From NCBI RefSeq assembly GCF_030441895.1, contig NZ_JARJAS010000007.1: a stretch of 64,000 nt of DNA. The stretch is one strand, 5' to 3'. Below the pieces are notes generated by a model. The model ran no database searches, was not told the origin of the DNA, and saw only the letters and a list, made by a program, of their open reading frames with translations. The stretch is from Enterococcus_D entomosocium. Its GTDB lineage: Bacteria > Bacillota > Bacilli > Lactobacillales > Enterococcaceae. The position numbers and the translations under genes are program-made. Positions 16,781 to 25,235 of this stretch are shown here, piece by piece (within the stretch, counting starts at the first letter, position 1; each line of letters starts with the position of its first letter).

Positions 16781-17605
16781 ATGGTTTTCTTCTATCAATT
16801 CATGCTGGGCTTGTTTGCCAGCCTATTCGTTGCAGCGGCAGCATTCATCTTTCAGTGGCTGACTATTTCTGGCGCACTGGCTGCGATTCTTTGCGGCACA
16901 CTAGTCATTGGCTTTGGTCCGTGGTACAGCATCTTTTTGATTGGCTTTTTCTTTGCCAGCTCTGGCATCATTGGTCTTTTAAAGAAAATGCGCAGTCAGC
17001 CAGAGTTAGCTGTGCTTGCCAAAGGTGCTCGCCGTGATGCAAAACAAGTCTTTGCGAACATCGCACCAAGCATCTTTGCTCTACTGCTTGCCTTTTGGAC
17101 GAAAGAACCGCTATTCCTTTGGGGATTTGTGGTGGGAATCGCTAGCTGTACGGCTGACACTTGGGGCTCAGAAATCGGCGTGCTGAGTCCAAGTGCACCG
17201 CGTCACTTACTAACGGGAAAAAAATTACCACCGGGACTTTCCGGCGGTGTCAGTTGGTTGGGAACTGCCACTTCCCTAGCAGGGAGTCTCGCCATCACTG
17301 GTTTATTCGCAACAGCTTTATGGTTGAACGGCAAGCCGTTCTCCTTTGATCTCTGGTTGACCTTGACTGTCTTAGGCTTTTGCGGTAGTCTTTTGGACAG
17401 CTTACTAGGCGCAACGATTCAAGTGCGCTATCAATGCCCTGTCTGTCACCAATACACCGAAAAAAAAGTCCACCACGACGTTGCGACCAAGCAAGTCGGC
17501 GGTCTTTCCTTTGTAACGAATGAAGGGGTCAATTTGCTGACTTCAATCGTGATCGTTATTTTGACTGTGTGTTTCTTTTACTTAAAAATGTCTAACGCAT
17601 CATAA
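16781..17605 (+). CDS. DUF92 family integral membrane protein
   Basis: A 274-residue protein with about six membrane helices, belonging to the DUF92/TMEM19 family found in many bacteria. Typical signatures are the TADTWGSEIG segment (~residues 124-133) and GLLxxxGxxxxSLLDSLLGA further on. A CPVCHQYTEK segment near residue 215 carries a CxxC that could bind metal. The molecular function is unproven; related plant and cyanobacterial proteins act on phytyl phosphate, which need not apply here. Ribosome binding site AAAAAGGAG 8 bases before the ATG; -10 box TATAAT at 16741-16746. Divergent from the GH31 operon. Confidence 0.8.
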   Translation: MVFFYQFMLGLFASLFVAAAAFIFQWLTISGALAAILCGTLVIGFGPWYSIFLIGFFFASSGIIGLLKKMRSQPELAVLAKGARRDAKQVFANIAPSIFALLLAFWTKEPLFLWGFVVGIASCTADTWGSEIGVLSPSAPRHLLTGKKLPPGLSGGVSWLGTATSLAGSLAITGLFATALWLNGKPFSFDLWLTLTVLGFCGSLLDSLLGATIQVRYQCPVCHQYTEKKVHHDVATKQVGGLSFVTNEGVNLLTSIVIVILTVCFFYLKMSNAS

Positions 17606-17652
17606 AAAAGCAGCAAGGCATCTCACTAATGTGAGGTGTCTTGCTGCTTTTT
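17605..17652. terminator. Bidirectional terminator between DUF92 and mgtC-like genes
   Basis: Arms AAAAAGCAGCAAG and CTTGCTGCTTTTT enclose a second CTCAC/GTGAG pairing; A- and T-runs on both sides serve both converging genes. Confidence 0.85.
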
Positions 17653-17665
17653 GATTCAATATCCG

Positions 17666-18376
17666 TTAAGCAATATCCACCAAGCGGATCTTCGTGACAT
17701 TTTTGTAGACAGACAATTCTTCGATCACTTCAGAAAAGCCTAGTCCTCGCGGGAGATCAATCGTATAAATGTTGGTATAAATGCGATAGTCTTCCATGAA
17801 TTTGACATCAAAATTGACATCTTCGATCACGATATTTTTCTCTTGGAAGTACTCCGTCAAAAACTCTTTGGTCTCGGTGCGATGAATGTATTGGATCTCC
17901 AATTTCTTTGCTGTTGGTACGCGGACGATCCGCTTAACGATCGTCAATGCAAAGAAGATCCCGATAAAACTGCTTAATGCGATGGTGTAAAAGCCCATCC
18001 CGATGGCAATTCCTAAACCGGCGATCGCCCATAAGGAAGCAGCCGTCGTCAACCCCGTCACCGAGCGCTTCGTCACAATGATCGTTCCGGCGCCTAGAAA
18101 ACCGACCCCGCTGACGACTTGTGCAATCAATCGTGCTTCGTCCGAACGAATCACGCCTGCTAAATCTGGATGATCCAGCGCATCTCGCATGGCACCTGTG
18201 GCGATCTCCACTTGGATCAAAGCAATGACACAAGCCCCCATGCAAACCAAGATATGGGTTCTAAGACCAGCTGGTCGGCTTTTGTACTGCCGCTCGTACC
18301 CAATCGCGCCACCCATGACCATCGCCAACAGCAACCTCAGTGCTACTTCAGGAATGGATAAATGCATATCAACCAT
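17666..18376 (-). CDS. MgtC/SapB family membrane protein
   Basis: A 236-residue MgtC/SapB protein. An N-terminal five-helix membrane domain contains the hallmark GAIGYERQ...RPAGLRTH and GFLGAGTI...VTGLTTAA motifs (to ~residue 150); a soluble C-terminal domain follows with an ACT-like pattern. In pathogens MgtC supports growth in low Mg2+ and modulates F-type ATPase; in Firmicutes the role is less clear. ATG 18376 was chosen because GAGGG lies 6 bases upstream; the ATG at 18382 would be only one base away. Extended -10 TGCTATAGT at ~18419-18411. Confidence 0.87.
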   Translation of the reverse strand: MVDMHLSIPEVALRLLLAMVMGGAIGYERQYKSRPAGLRTHILVCMGACVIALIQVEIATGAMRDALDHPDLAGVIRSDEARLIAQVVSGVGFLGAGTIIVTKRSVTGLTTAASLWAIAGLGIAIGMGFYTIALSSFIGIFFALTIVKRIVRVPTAKKLEIQYIHRTETKEFLTEYFQEKNIVIEDVNFDVKFMEDYRIYTNIYTIDLPRGLGFSEVIEELSVYKNVTKIRLVDIA

Positions 18377-18462
18377 TTGCATCCCTCTTTTCTTCGTATT
18401 CTCTCTTTTAACTATAGCATCTCTGATGGAAAAAAGGAAAAAACATCGCTAGAGCGGCCAAA

Positions 18463-18597
18463 TAAAAAAAGCCTCCTCAGAAATAAGCAAGATAGATCCG
18501 AACCATCGCTCGCAGCTGCGCTGGCATTACTGCACAAGCGCAGGGGGAAGCTGCAAGGATGGCGCGTTTTCCTTCTGACTTATTTCTGAAAAGGGCT
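18463..18597 (-). terminator. Long composite hairpin ending in a T-run (nagB terminator or small palindromic element)
   Basis: Outer arms CAGAAATAAG / CTTATTTCTG (18478-18487, 18579-18588) extend through GU pairs to AGCC/GGCT next to a run of seven T on the minus strand. Nested inside are CCATC/GATGG, GCAGCT/AGCTGC (18512-18517, 18549-18554) and GCGCT/AGCGC (18518-18522, 18537-18541). At ~130 bases it is far longer than the other terminators here and resembles the small palindromic repeats described in enterococci. Confidence 0.6.
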
Positions 18598-18606
18598 GAT
18601 TTTGTT

Positions 18607-19308
18607 TTACAGGTTGCTGGCAGCAGCCTCATCGATGATCACGATCACGTCATCATGCTTTTGTAAAACTGAAGCTGGTAATTCGTTGGTTACGGGTCCT
18701 TCGATCATTTTTTGGATCGCATCCGCTTTGACTTCGCCAAATGCCATCAAAATGATCTTTTTGCTTTGCATGATTGAACCGATCCCCATGGAAATTGCCG
18801 TCGTTGGGACGTCTTCGACTTTATCAAAGTAGCGTTTGTTGGCATTGATGGTCGATTCAGTCAAATCAACGACTGAGGTCGTTCCTTCAAAGGATGCACC
18901 AGGTTCGTTGAAGCCGATATGTCCGTTTTGACCAATACCCAAGATTTGGATATCAACTGGGTGATCCGCAATCACGCTATCGTAGCGTTGGCATTCTGCT
19001 TCTAAATCTTCCGCTTTGCCGTTTGGTACGAAGGTTTCTTTGAATGGTTTTTTGTTGAATAAATGTGCATTCATGAAGTAACGATAGCTTTGTTCGTCTT
19101 CGCCGCCTAATCCAACATATTCATCTAAGTTGACTGAAGTCATTTCTGAAAAATCAACTTCACTGGCAGTCATTTCTGCATAAAGGGTTTCTGGCGTGCT
19201 TCCTGTTGCTAAGCCTAGGACTTTGGCGCCATTTGCCATGCCTTCTTGTATCAATTCAAAAGCTTTCTTTCCGCCTTGAGCAGCATCTTTAACGCGAATA
19301 ATTTCCAT
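18607..19308 (-). CDS. nagB: Glucosamine-6-phosphate deaminase
   Basis: A 233-residue NagB of the short Gram-positive type. It converts glucosamine-6-phosphate to fructose-6-phosphate and ammonia. LATGSTPETLY (sugar-phosphate loop), SVNLDEYVGL with the catalytic Asp, and GIGQNGHIGFNEPG with the ring-opening His are all visible. GGAG lies 9 bases before the ATG. The promoter (19342-19370) is overlapped by a NagR-like operator, so expression is probably induced by amino sugars. It ends at the composite hairpin. Confidence 0.96.
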   Translation of the reverse strand: MEIIRVKDAAQGGKKAFELIQEGMANGAKVLGLATGSTPETLYAEMTASEVDFSEMTSVNLDEYVGLGGEDEQSYRYFMNAHLFNKKPFKETFVPNGKAEDLEAECQRYDSVIADHPVDIQILGIGQNGHIGFNEPGASFEGTTSVVDLTESTINANKRYFDKVEDVPTTAISMGIGSIMQSKKIILMAFGEVKADAIQKMIEGPVTNELPASVLQKHDDVIVIIDEAAASNL

Positions 19309-19327
19309 GATCAGCGCTCCGTTTCTA

Positions 19328-19343
19328 TTTGGTATAGTCCAAT
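19328..19343. promoter_or_regulatory. NagR/GntR-type operator (dre-like) before nagB
   Basis: TTTGGTATAGTCCAAT closely matches NagR (YvoA) dre sites such as ATTGGTATAGACAACT in B. subtilis, as I recall them. It overlaps the nagB -10 box by two bases, a repressor position. Confidence 0.55.
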
Positions 19344-19370
19344 AATACCACAGGTTGTGTTGAATTACAA
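19342..19370 (-). promoter_or_regulatory. nagB promoter
   Basis: TTGTAA (19370-19365), 17 bases, TATTAT (19347-19342) on the minus strand; leader of ~30 bases. Confidence 0.7.
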
Positions 19371-19410
19371 TAATTAGTCTAGACCAGATGACGATTTTTT
19401 CTCGGCAATC

Positions 19411-19441
19411 AAAAAAAGACGAGCTCTAAAATGCGCTCGTC
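19411..19441 (-). terminator. Terminator of the LysM protein gene
   Basis: Stem GACGAGC/GCTCGTC (19418-19424, 19435-19441), followed on the minus strand by seven T. Confidence 0.85.
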
Positions 19442-19461
19442 TCTACTCGTATTCTACTTGT

Positions 19462-20064
19462 TTACCAATTCGTATAAACATCAATACCGCTATGACCGAC
19501 ACCTGTGTCATAGACTTTGTAGGCACCTAAGGATGATTGACCGGTCGAACCTTTCGGTTGATTGTCACTGGCAACAACGATGTACCCATCGGCATCACGG
19601 ATCGTTCCGTCAGAGGCTACATGGCGTCCAGGGATGTTCAATCCGCCTCCTGGCAAAACTTTTTGTGAGTAGTACGATTCTCTCACACCATTGAAGTAGT
19701 TGATCCCATCCACTGGATTCAGGACTCCAGAACCAGCACCAGGAATGCTTGAACGGGTTTGACTCACGTTAGCAGTCGCTGTAGATTCACTTTTTTCTGT
19801 GCTTTCTTTCGTACTTGTTTCTTTGTTTTCTACTGATTGGCCATCGTTAGAAACCAACAATGTTTCGCCATCAAAAATCATATTTGGATTTTCGATCGAA
19901 TCATTCAAAGCTAAAAGGTCTTCGATCGTTGTTTGATAAGTAGCAGCGATCCCAGATAGGGTGTCTCCTGGTTCGACAACATGGGTTTGTTCTGCTGCTG
20001 AAACAACTGTTCCTCCAACGAATAAACCAAATCCTGCAACAACTGTAAATGCAAATTTTTTCAA
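19462..20064 (-). CDS. Secreted LysM-domain cell wall protein with a C-terminal DPBB-like domain
   Basis: A 200-residue exported protein. Signal peptide ~1-24 (VSAAEQ at the cleavage region); one LysM repeat ~27-71 (VVEPGDTLSGIAATYQT, IFDGETLLV) for peptidoglycan binding; a Ser/Thr/Glu-rich linker ~75-105; and a C-terminal ~75-residue domain ending GAYKVYDTG...GIDVYTNW, which resembles the double-psi beta-barrel of 3D/RlpA-like wall proteins. The start is a TTG at 20064 with GAGAGG 9 bases upstream; no ATG fits. Monocistronic. A CCCG-ctat-CGGG hairpin is in its leader (~20094-20105). Confidence 0.8.
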   Translation of the reverse strand: MKKFAFTVVAGFGLFVGGTVVSAAEQTHVVEPGDTLSGIAATYQTTIEDLLALNDSIENPNMIFDGETLLVSNDGQSVENKETSTKESTEKSESTATANVSQTRSSIPGAGSGVLNPVDGINYFNGVRESYYSQKVLPGGGLNIPGRHVASDGTIRDADGYIVVASDNQPKGSTGQSSLGAYKVYDTGVGHSGIDVYTNW

Positions 20065-20203
20065 ATGAAAAAACCTCTCTTTTGATTATTTGTCCCGCTA
20101 TCGGGCACAAGTAAGAGAATAACATTACAATGTTGCAGGAAGGTTTCAGAAATGTTTTTCATTATCACAATTGTTAAACAGAAAATTACAAGCTTTTTGA
20201 TAA

Positions 20204-20220
20204 TAAACAGTAAACTTACA
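20204..20220 (-). promoter_or_regulatory. Possible WalR-type direct repeat
   Basis: Minus strand TGTAAG-N5-TGTTTA has the 11-base spacing of WalR boxes (TGTWAH-N5-TGTWAH) with one mismatch per half. Further TGT half-sites follow at the same spacing. Wall-protein genes of this type are often in the WalRK regulon. Confidence 0.25.
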
Positions 20221-20298
20221 ATATTGTTATCCATTTCGATGAATGATTTCGGCTCCATCATGCTATAGTAAACCCAGTAATTGAAAGGATCGATGCAC

Positions 20299-20688
20299 AT
20301 GAAAAAACTACTTTTGACGCTTGGCGTTTTGATTTTAGCAGTAGGTGGCTATTTTGGCTACACTTACTATACAACAACTTATCAAGGGATAACGGCCTAT
20401 GCCATCACGCCCAACAAAGTCCCAGAAAAGACCCAAACGTACAGCGATTCCGGTGAAAAAATCGATGGCTCCTTTACGTATAAGTACACGTTTGAGTTTG
20501 TTAAGAAAAACGGCGAGAAAGAACTCATGACCTATGATCTTTCTGGTGAAAATGTGAAGCCATTCGCGCCAAATACCTTAGTCAAAGCAGAGATCAGTAA
20601 AACCCGTGTCATCTCGGGTCCCAATGAAGTCCCTCAATCAGAAGTCCCAGCAAAAATACTGTCTGAGCTGGAAACCTTTGACGAATAA
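20299..20688 (+). CDS. YxeA family (DUF1093) small exported protein
   Basis: A 129-residue protein with an N-terminal membrane anchor/signal (LLLTLGVLILAVGGYFGYTYY) and a small beta-rich extracellular domain typical of YxeA/DUF1093. Function is unknown. ATG 20299 was chosen because AAAGG is ~10 bases upstream and the signal then begins MKKLL; ATG 20293 and TTG 20281 are in frame. Extended -10 TGCTATAGT ~30 bases upstream. Monocistronic, with its own terminator. Confidence 0.75.
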   Translation: MKKLLLTLGVLILAVGGYFGYTYYTTTYQGITAYAITPNKVPEKTQTYSDSGEKIDGSFTYKYTFEFVKKNGEKELMTYDLSGENVKPFAPNTLVKAEISKTRVISGPNEVPQSEVPAKILSELETFDE

Positions 20689-20780
20689 GGACTTCTTACA
20701 AGAAACTTTCTACTTTTTAAGGTTCATTTTACTTTGACCGGCTATGCTAGCTTTATACCAAAACTATTTTTCTTCCTCTT

Positions 20781-20816
20781 ACCAGTCCTCGCCCGACTGG
20801 TATTTTTTATTTTTTC
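20781..20816 (+). terminator. Terminator downstream of yxeA-like gene
   Basis: ACCAGTC (20781-20787) and GACTGGT (20795-20801), followed by ATTTTTTATTTTTT. The remainder of the 319-base gap 20689-21007 holds only this and the glnA terminator. Confidence 0.8.
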
Positions 20817-20962
20817 TCAATGATCAGGCAAAATTTACGCGCCTTATAGACAGAACCGCTCTAGCTTCGCAATGTTTTTCTGTTCAAATTTTGATCAACC
20901 AGTTATTGACTATCGGAAATAAATAAACCGAGAATTATTAGGATAAAAGCTGAGTTCATCAT

Positions 20963-21001
20963 AAAAAAACCGCTAGATTGTTTATCTCTAGCGGTTTTCT
21001 T
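20963..21001 (-). terminator. glnA terminator
   Basis: AAAACCGCTAGA / TCTAGCGGTTTT (20966-20977, 20987-20998), with a T-run on the minus strand. Confidence 0.85.
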
Positions 21002-21007
21002 GCGATT

Positions 21008-22348
21008 TTAGTATAGCTCCAAGTATTGTTCTCTTTCCCACTCGGAGACTGTTTGGCGGAAGGCTGCCCATTCTAATCGTTTTGCTTCGACAAAGTTGGC
21101 ATAGATGTGTTTGCCTAAAGCATCGATCATCACTTGATCTTTGCGCAATGCTTTGATGGCATTGTGGATCGTTGATGGCAGATCTTCGATTTGTGCTTCT
21201 GCACGTTCTGTTTCGTTCATGATGTAGATGTTGCGGTCGACTGCTGGTGGTGGTGTCAACTCACGTCTAACGCCATCAAGTCCTGCTTGCAGTAAAACAG
21301 CCATTGCTAAGTATGGGTTGGCTGATGGGTCAACCGAACGCAATTCCAAACGCGTTGACAAGCCTCTTGATTCTGGTACCCGAATCAATGGTGAACGGTT
21401 GCGTCCTGACCATGCCACGTATACAGGCGCTTCGTAACCTGGCACTAAGCGTTTGTAGGAGTTGACGGTTGGGTTGCAGACAGCTGTGTAAGCACGGGCG
21501 TGTTCGATCAAACCGCCTAAGAAGTGATACGCTGTTTGGCTTAATTGCATTGGCCCTTCTTCATCAAAGAAGACATTTTCATCGCCTTTGAACAAGGACA
21601 TGTTGCAGTGCATGCCTGAACCGTTGATGCCGAATAATGGTTTTGGCATGAAGGTTGCATGCAAGCCGTGTTTACGAGCAATAGTTTTCACGACAAGTTT
21701 GAAGGTTTGGATGTTGTCACATGCTTCCACTGCATCCGCATATTTAAAATCGATCTCGTGTTGCCCTGGTGCTACCTCATGGTGAGACGCTTCAACTTCA
21801 AAGCCAAGGCTTTCTAATTCTAATACGATATCGCGACGGCAGTTTTCCCCTAGATCGGTTGGGGCAAAATCGAAGTAGCCGCCTTTGTCGTTTAATTCCG
21901 TTGTGATTTCGCCTGCTTCATCTAATTTGAATAGGAAAAATTCTGGTTCTGGTCCAAGATTGAAAGAAGTAAAGCCAAGGGATTGCATGTCCGCTAATGC
22001 CCGTTTTAAGTTGCCGCGAGGGTCGCCTGCAAATGGGGTGCCATCTGGATTGTAGATATCACAGATCAAACGAGCCACTTTGCCATGTTCACTTTCCCAA
22101 GGGAAGATCATCCATGTCGACAAATCAGGATACAGATACATGTCACTTTCTTCAATACGGACAAATCCTTCAATAGAAGAACCGTCAAACATCATTTTGT
22201 TTTCCAGTACTTTATCTAATTGACTTACAGGTACTTCAACGTTCTTGTTTGTTCCTAAAATATCAGTAAACATCAAGCGTAAAAAGCGCACGTTCTCATC
22301 CTTTACGATTTGTTTGATGTCTTCGGCAGTTCTTTCAAATTTTGGCAT
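21008..22348 (-). CDS. glnA: Glutamine synthetase type I
   Basis: A 446-residue GSI-alpha enzyme, the Gram-positive form of normal length. It makes glutamine from glutamate, NH4+ and ATP. FDGSSIEGF (~54-62), the NLGPEPEFFLF Glu ligands and the VPGYEAPVY loop are visible. The Tyr-adenylylation loop of GSI-beta is absent; feedback-inhibited GlnA instead works with GlnR. Ribosome binding site GGAAGGG before the ATG. Second gene of glnRA, 59 bases after glnR. Confidence 0.97.
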   Translation of the reverse strand: MPKFERTAEDIKQIVKDENVRFLRLMFTDILGTNKNVEVPVSQLDKVLENKMMFDGSSIEGFVRIEESDMYLYPDLSTWMIFPWESEHGKVARLICDIYNPDGTPFAGDPRGNLKRALADMQSLGFTSFNLGPEPEFFLFKLDEAGEITTELNDKGGYFDFAPTDLGENCRRDIVLELESLGFEVEASHHEVAPGQHEIDFKYADAVEACDNIQTFKLVVKTIARKHGLHATFMPKPLFGINGSGMHCNMSLFKGDENVFFDEEGPMQLSQTAYHFLGGLIEHARAYTAVCNPTVNSYKRLVPGYEAPVYVAWSGRNRSPLIRVPESRGLSTRLELRSVDPSANPYLAMAVLLQAGLDGVRRELTPPPAVDRNIYIMNETERAEAQIEDLPSTIHNAIKALRKDQVMIDALGKHIYANFVEAKRLEWAAFRQTVSEWEREQYLELY

Positions 22349-22407
22349 AGTATCCCTTCCTTTTTCCCAATTCTTTTTTTATATCACAGCAATGATCTAC
22401 AAATGTT

Positions 22408-22788
22408 CTACATTCGTGGACCTTTTTGCTGGTATGGCTGTTGTTGATTCAATCCACCTTGAGCCAAGAGTTCATCATAAAAAATTCGACGAACATCTTC
22501 ATCGGTCAGCGGCGGTTTGTTCTTCGCTTCTTTTTCTTTGGCAACTTTCATTTCATAAACTCGTTTGATCCCAGCCATGTTCAGTCCATCGGAAAGATAG
22601 TCTTTGATCTCTAGCAAGGTATCAATATCATTCAGCGAATACATGCGTCGATTGCCATCGCTGCGTTCCGGGTGGATCAATTCTTGTTCTTCGTAATAAC
22701 GAATTTGACGGGCGGTGAGATCGGTCAATTTCATGACTGTTCCGATAGGAAAGACTGACATTGAGCGCCGCAATTCTTTTTCCCGCAT
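22408..22788 (-). CDS. glnR: GlnR, MerR-family nitrogen regulator
   Basis: A 126-residue MerR-type repressor of nitrogen genes. The winged HTH (KLTDLTARQIRYYEEQELIHPERSDGNRRMY in pieces, residues ~20-50) is followed by a short dimer helix and a Gln/Pro-rich tail, the part that senses feedback-inhibited glutamine synthetase. The start at ATG 22788 has GGAGGGG 9 bases upstream and gives the usual MREKELRRSM beginning. An exact GlnR box precedes the promoter, so glnRA is autoregulated. Confidence 0.95.
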   Translation of the reverse strand: MREKELRRSMSVFPIGTVMKLTDLTARQIRYYEEQELIHPERSDGNRRMYSLNDIDTLLEIKDYLSDGLNMAGIKRVYEMKVAKEKEAKNKPPLTDEDVRRIFYDELLAQGGLNQQQPYQQKGPRM

Positions 22789-22834
22789 AACTTGGCTCCC
22801 CTCCGTTTCAATGATGCTGCGTAACTTTATGGAA

Positions 22835-22863
22835 ACTATACCAATTCTTTTTTTGCGTGTCAA
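22835..22863 (-). promoter_or_regulatory. glnRA promoter
   Basis: Consensus TTGACA (22863-22858), 17 bases, TATAGT (22840-22835) on the minus strand. Confidence 0.85.
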
Positions 22864-22870
22864 CCCCTCA

Positions 22871-22887
22871 TGTTAGAAAAAGTGACA
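22871..22887. promoter_or_regulatory. GlnR box
   Basis: TGTTA-N7-TGACA fits the GlnR/TnrA consensus TGTNA-N7-TNACA exactly, 7 bases upstream of the glnR -35 box. Confidence 0.8.
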
Positions 22888-23042
22888 TGAATGCAAATTT
22901 TTTTGATTTTTTCATTAGGTCCTTGATTTGATCGTATGTTCAAGCAGTTGTTTTTATGGAAGAAATGGTGCTTTAGCCAAAAATGTTCGGTTTTTGCGTT
23001 CAAAGCAAGCCAAACCACTTATACTTCATAATTTTGTCACGA

Positions 23043-23072
23043 CAAAAAAACGGTGCATCGGTTGCACCGTTT
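23043..23072 (-). terminator. hflX terminator
   Basis: ACGGTGCA / TGCACCGT stem with TTTTTT on the minus strand. Confidence 0.85.
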
Positions 23073-23076
23073 CTGC

Positions 23077-24321
23077 TTATTCCTGTTCTTGCGCCATTCT
23101 GCGTAGTGGATAGGTATCCTCAAGCGCAAATCCTTTGATATGATAGGTCTGTGTTGCTTCATCGAAGGCATTGCTCAAAACTAGTGACTCCCGTTTTAAA
23201 CGATTCAGCGCATTGCCTTCATCGGCTTGCAGAACCAGATGATAAGGCTGCATGATCTGCATCAACTCCATTTTGATCGCCTGAGTCAAGCGTTCTTTGC
23301 CTTTGGTACTCTTTGCCGAAATCAAGACGTTGGGAAAGAGCGTTGGGACAAACTGATCGGCGTCGATGCGATCCGCCTTATTATAGACCGTCAACATCGG
23401 TAATTGGGTCAAAGAAAGTTCTTCCATTAACTTCAAGACGGTCTCCTCTTGCTGAACCCGTTCTTCGGAACTGGCATCGACGACATGCAGCAAGAAGTCC
23501 ATGTTTTGACTTTCTTCCAGTGTGGAATGAAACGCATCGATCAATTGGGTCGGCAATTCTTGGATAAAGCCAACCGTATCGGTAATGGTGACTTCAAATC
23601 CTTCCGGCATCCGCCAGCGTTTCGTCAACGGATCGAGTGTTGCGAACAGCTGGTCTTGTTCATACGTATCCGCACTGGTCAAAATATTTAAAATAGTTGA
23701 TTTTCCGGCATTGGTATAACCAATCAAGCCCATTTGAAAGACTTGGCTGTCTTTGCGCTTTTGGCGTGTCCGGTCTCGATGGGCGGCCACTTCCTTCAAT
23801 TCCCGTTTGATGATGGTGATGCGGTTGCGGATGTGTCGACGATCGGTCTCCAGCTTGGTTTCCCCTGGCCCTCTCGTTCCGATTCCGCCCCCTAGCCGAG
23901 ACATGTTCTTTCCTTGCCCTATCAAACGTGGAAGCAAATAATCCAGCTGCGCCAATTCTACTTGTAGCTTTCCTTCTTTGGAACGGGCACGCATCGCAAA
24001 AATATCGAGGATCAGCTGGACGCGATCAATCACTGGCACTTCTAGCGCATCACCGATCAACTGGCTTTGCCTTGGTGTCAGTTCATGATTGAAGATCACT
24101 AGATCTGCTTCATGTGCTTCTGCCAACTGCTGCAATTCCGCAACTTTCCCCTTGCCAATCACGGTTTGTCGATCGACTTGCTGCCGTTTTTGCACCAGTG
24201 AAAAAACAACTTCGCCATTGGCGGTTTTTGTTAAGCTTTTCAATTCTTTCATTGACGAATCAAAATGAAGATAGTTTTTCTCCGTTTCTACTCCGACAAG
24301 AATCACACGTTCTTGGCTCAT
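23077..24321 (-). CDS. hflX: GTPase HflX
   Basis: A 414-residue HflX, a ribosome-binding GTPase that splits stalled or inactive 70S ribosomes. The N-terminal domain with the glycine-rich GGGIGTRGPGETKLE segment (~145-160) precedes the G domain: G1 GYTNAGKST (~200), G3 DTVGF, G4 NKAD. ATG 24321 was chosen for GGAGGAG 6 bases upstream. It overlaps the miaA stop by 4 bases (ATGA). Last in the glycerophosphodiesterase-miaA-hflX operon. Confidence 0.95.
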   Translation of the reverse strand: MSQERVILVGVETEKNYLHFDSSMKELKSLTKTANGEVVFSLVQKRQQVDRQTVIGKGKVAELQQLAEAHEADLVIFNHELTPRQSQLIGDALEVPVIDRVQLILDIFAMRARSKEGKLQVELAQLDYLLPRLIGQGKNMSRLGGGIGTRGPGETKLETDRRHIRNRITIIKRELKEVAAHRDRTRQKRKDSQVFQMGLIGYTNAGKSTILNILTSADTYEQDQLFATLDPLTKRWRMPEGFEVTITDTVGFIQELPTQLIDAFHSTLEESQNMDFLLHVVDASSEERVQQEETVLKLMEELSLTQLPMLTVYNKADRIDADQFVPTLFPNVLISAKSTKGKERLTQAIKMELMQIMQPYHLVLQADEGNALNRLKRESLVLSNAFDEATQTYHIKGFALEDTYPLRRMAQEQE

Positions 24322-25235
24322 CTTTTCTCCTCCAACCATTGGTTGATTTCTGTTTCAAGGGTACGTTGTTCTTCAGGTTGTCTCACTAAATCAATCCATC
24401 GGGGCTGTGCTCGGTTATTGAACCACGTCAGCTGCCGCTTGGCGTAGCGGCGTGAGTTTTGCTTGATTTGCTCAATGGTTTCATCCAATGTGGCCTGCCC
24501 GTGAAAATAGGGCAAAAATTCCTTGTAGCCGATCCCTTTGGCGGCTTGCGTTTCTGGATACTGCAAAACAGCTTTTGCTTCTTCGATCAAGCCTTGATCC
24601 ATCATTAAGTCCACTCGCTGATTGATTCGCTGGTATAACAATTCTCGCTCAGTGGTTAAACCGATCATGAAGAAATCGTACAAAACTTGCGGTGTTTCTT
24701 TTGGTGCAGCAATACTTTCGCCAGTCATTTCAAAAACCTCCAACGCACGAATCACTTTCCGCTCATTGTTGTAGTGGATCTTCGCTGCTGCCAAGGGATC
24801 GACCGCCTGCAGCTTTTGCCATAGAGCTTCTTTGCCGATGGCTGCTGCTTCTTGTTCATAGCGCTGACGAATCGTTGGGTCGCCTTCTTCTGCCCCTAAA
24901 CGAAAGTCATACAAAAGCGCTTGGATGTATAGCCCTGTCCCCCCCACAACGATCGGCAGCTTTCCTTGCTGCTGGATCGTCTCAATGGCCTCACGCCCCA
25001 TTTGCTGGAAATCAGCCGCAGAATACGTTTCCGTCATTGCACGAATATCGATCAAATGATGAGGAATCCCTGCCATTTCTTCCTTCGTCACTTTGGCGGT
25101 ACCGATATCTAATTGTCGATAAATTTGCATGGAATCCCCGCTGATGATCTCCCCATGGTATTTTTGAGCTAATTGGATACTCAAGGCGGTTTTACCGACT
25201 GCGGTCGGTCCCACGATCACTAAGACTTTTTTCAT
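24318..25235 (-). CDS. miaA: tRNA dimethylallyltransferase
   Basis: A 305-residue MiaA, which adds the dimethylallyl group to N6 of A37 in tRNAs reading UNN codons. P-loop GPTAVGKTALS (8-18), SGDSMQIYRQLDIGTAK and the VVGGTGLYIQALLYD tRNA-binding motif are all clear. It overlaps the upstream phosphodiesterase gene and the downstream hflX by 4 bases each, giving translational coupling. miaA-hflX adjacency is conserved widely. Confidence 0.97.
   Translation of the reverse strand: MKKVLVIVGPTAVGKTALSIQLAQKYHGEIISGDSMQIYRQLDIGTAKVTKEEMAGIPHHLIDIRAMTETYSAADFQQMGREAIETIQQQGKLPIVVGGTGLYIQALLYDFRLGAEEGDPTIRQRYEQEAAAIGKEALWQKLQAVDPLAAAKIHYNNERKVIRALEVFEMTGESIAAPKETPQVLYDFFMIGLTTERELLYQRINQRVDLMMDQGLIEEAKAVLQYPETQAAKGIGYKEFLPYFHGQATLDETIEQIKQNSRRYAKRQLTWFNNRAQPRWIDLVRQPEEQRTLETEINQWLEEKR

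Noticed and set aside
17934..18245. Arg/Cys-rich minus-strand frame within the MgtC-like gene
   Set aside because: Out-of-frame shadow; composition is unlike any neighbour and MgtC motifs are in the other frame.
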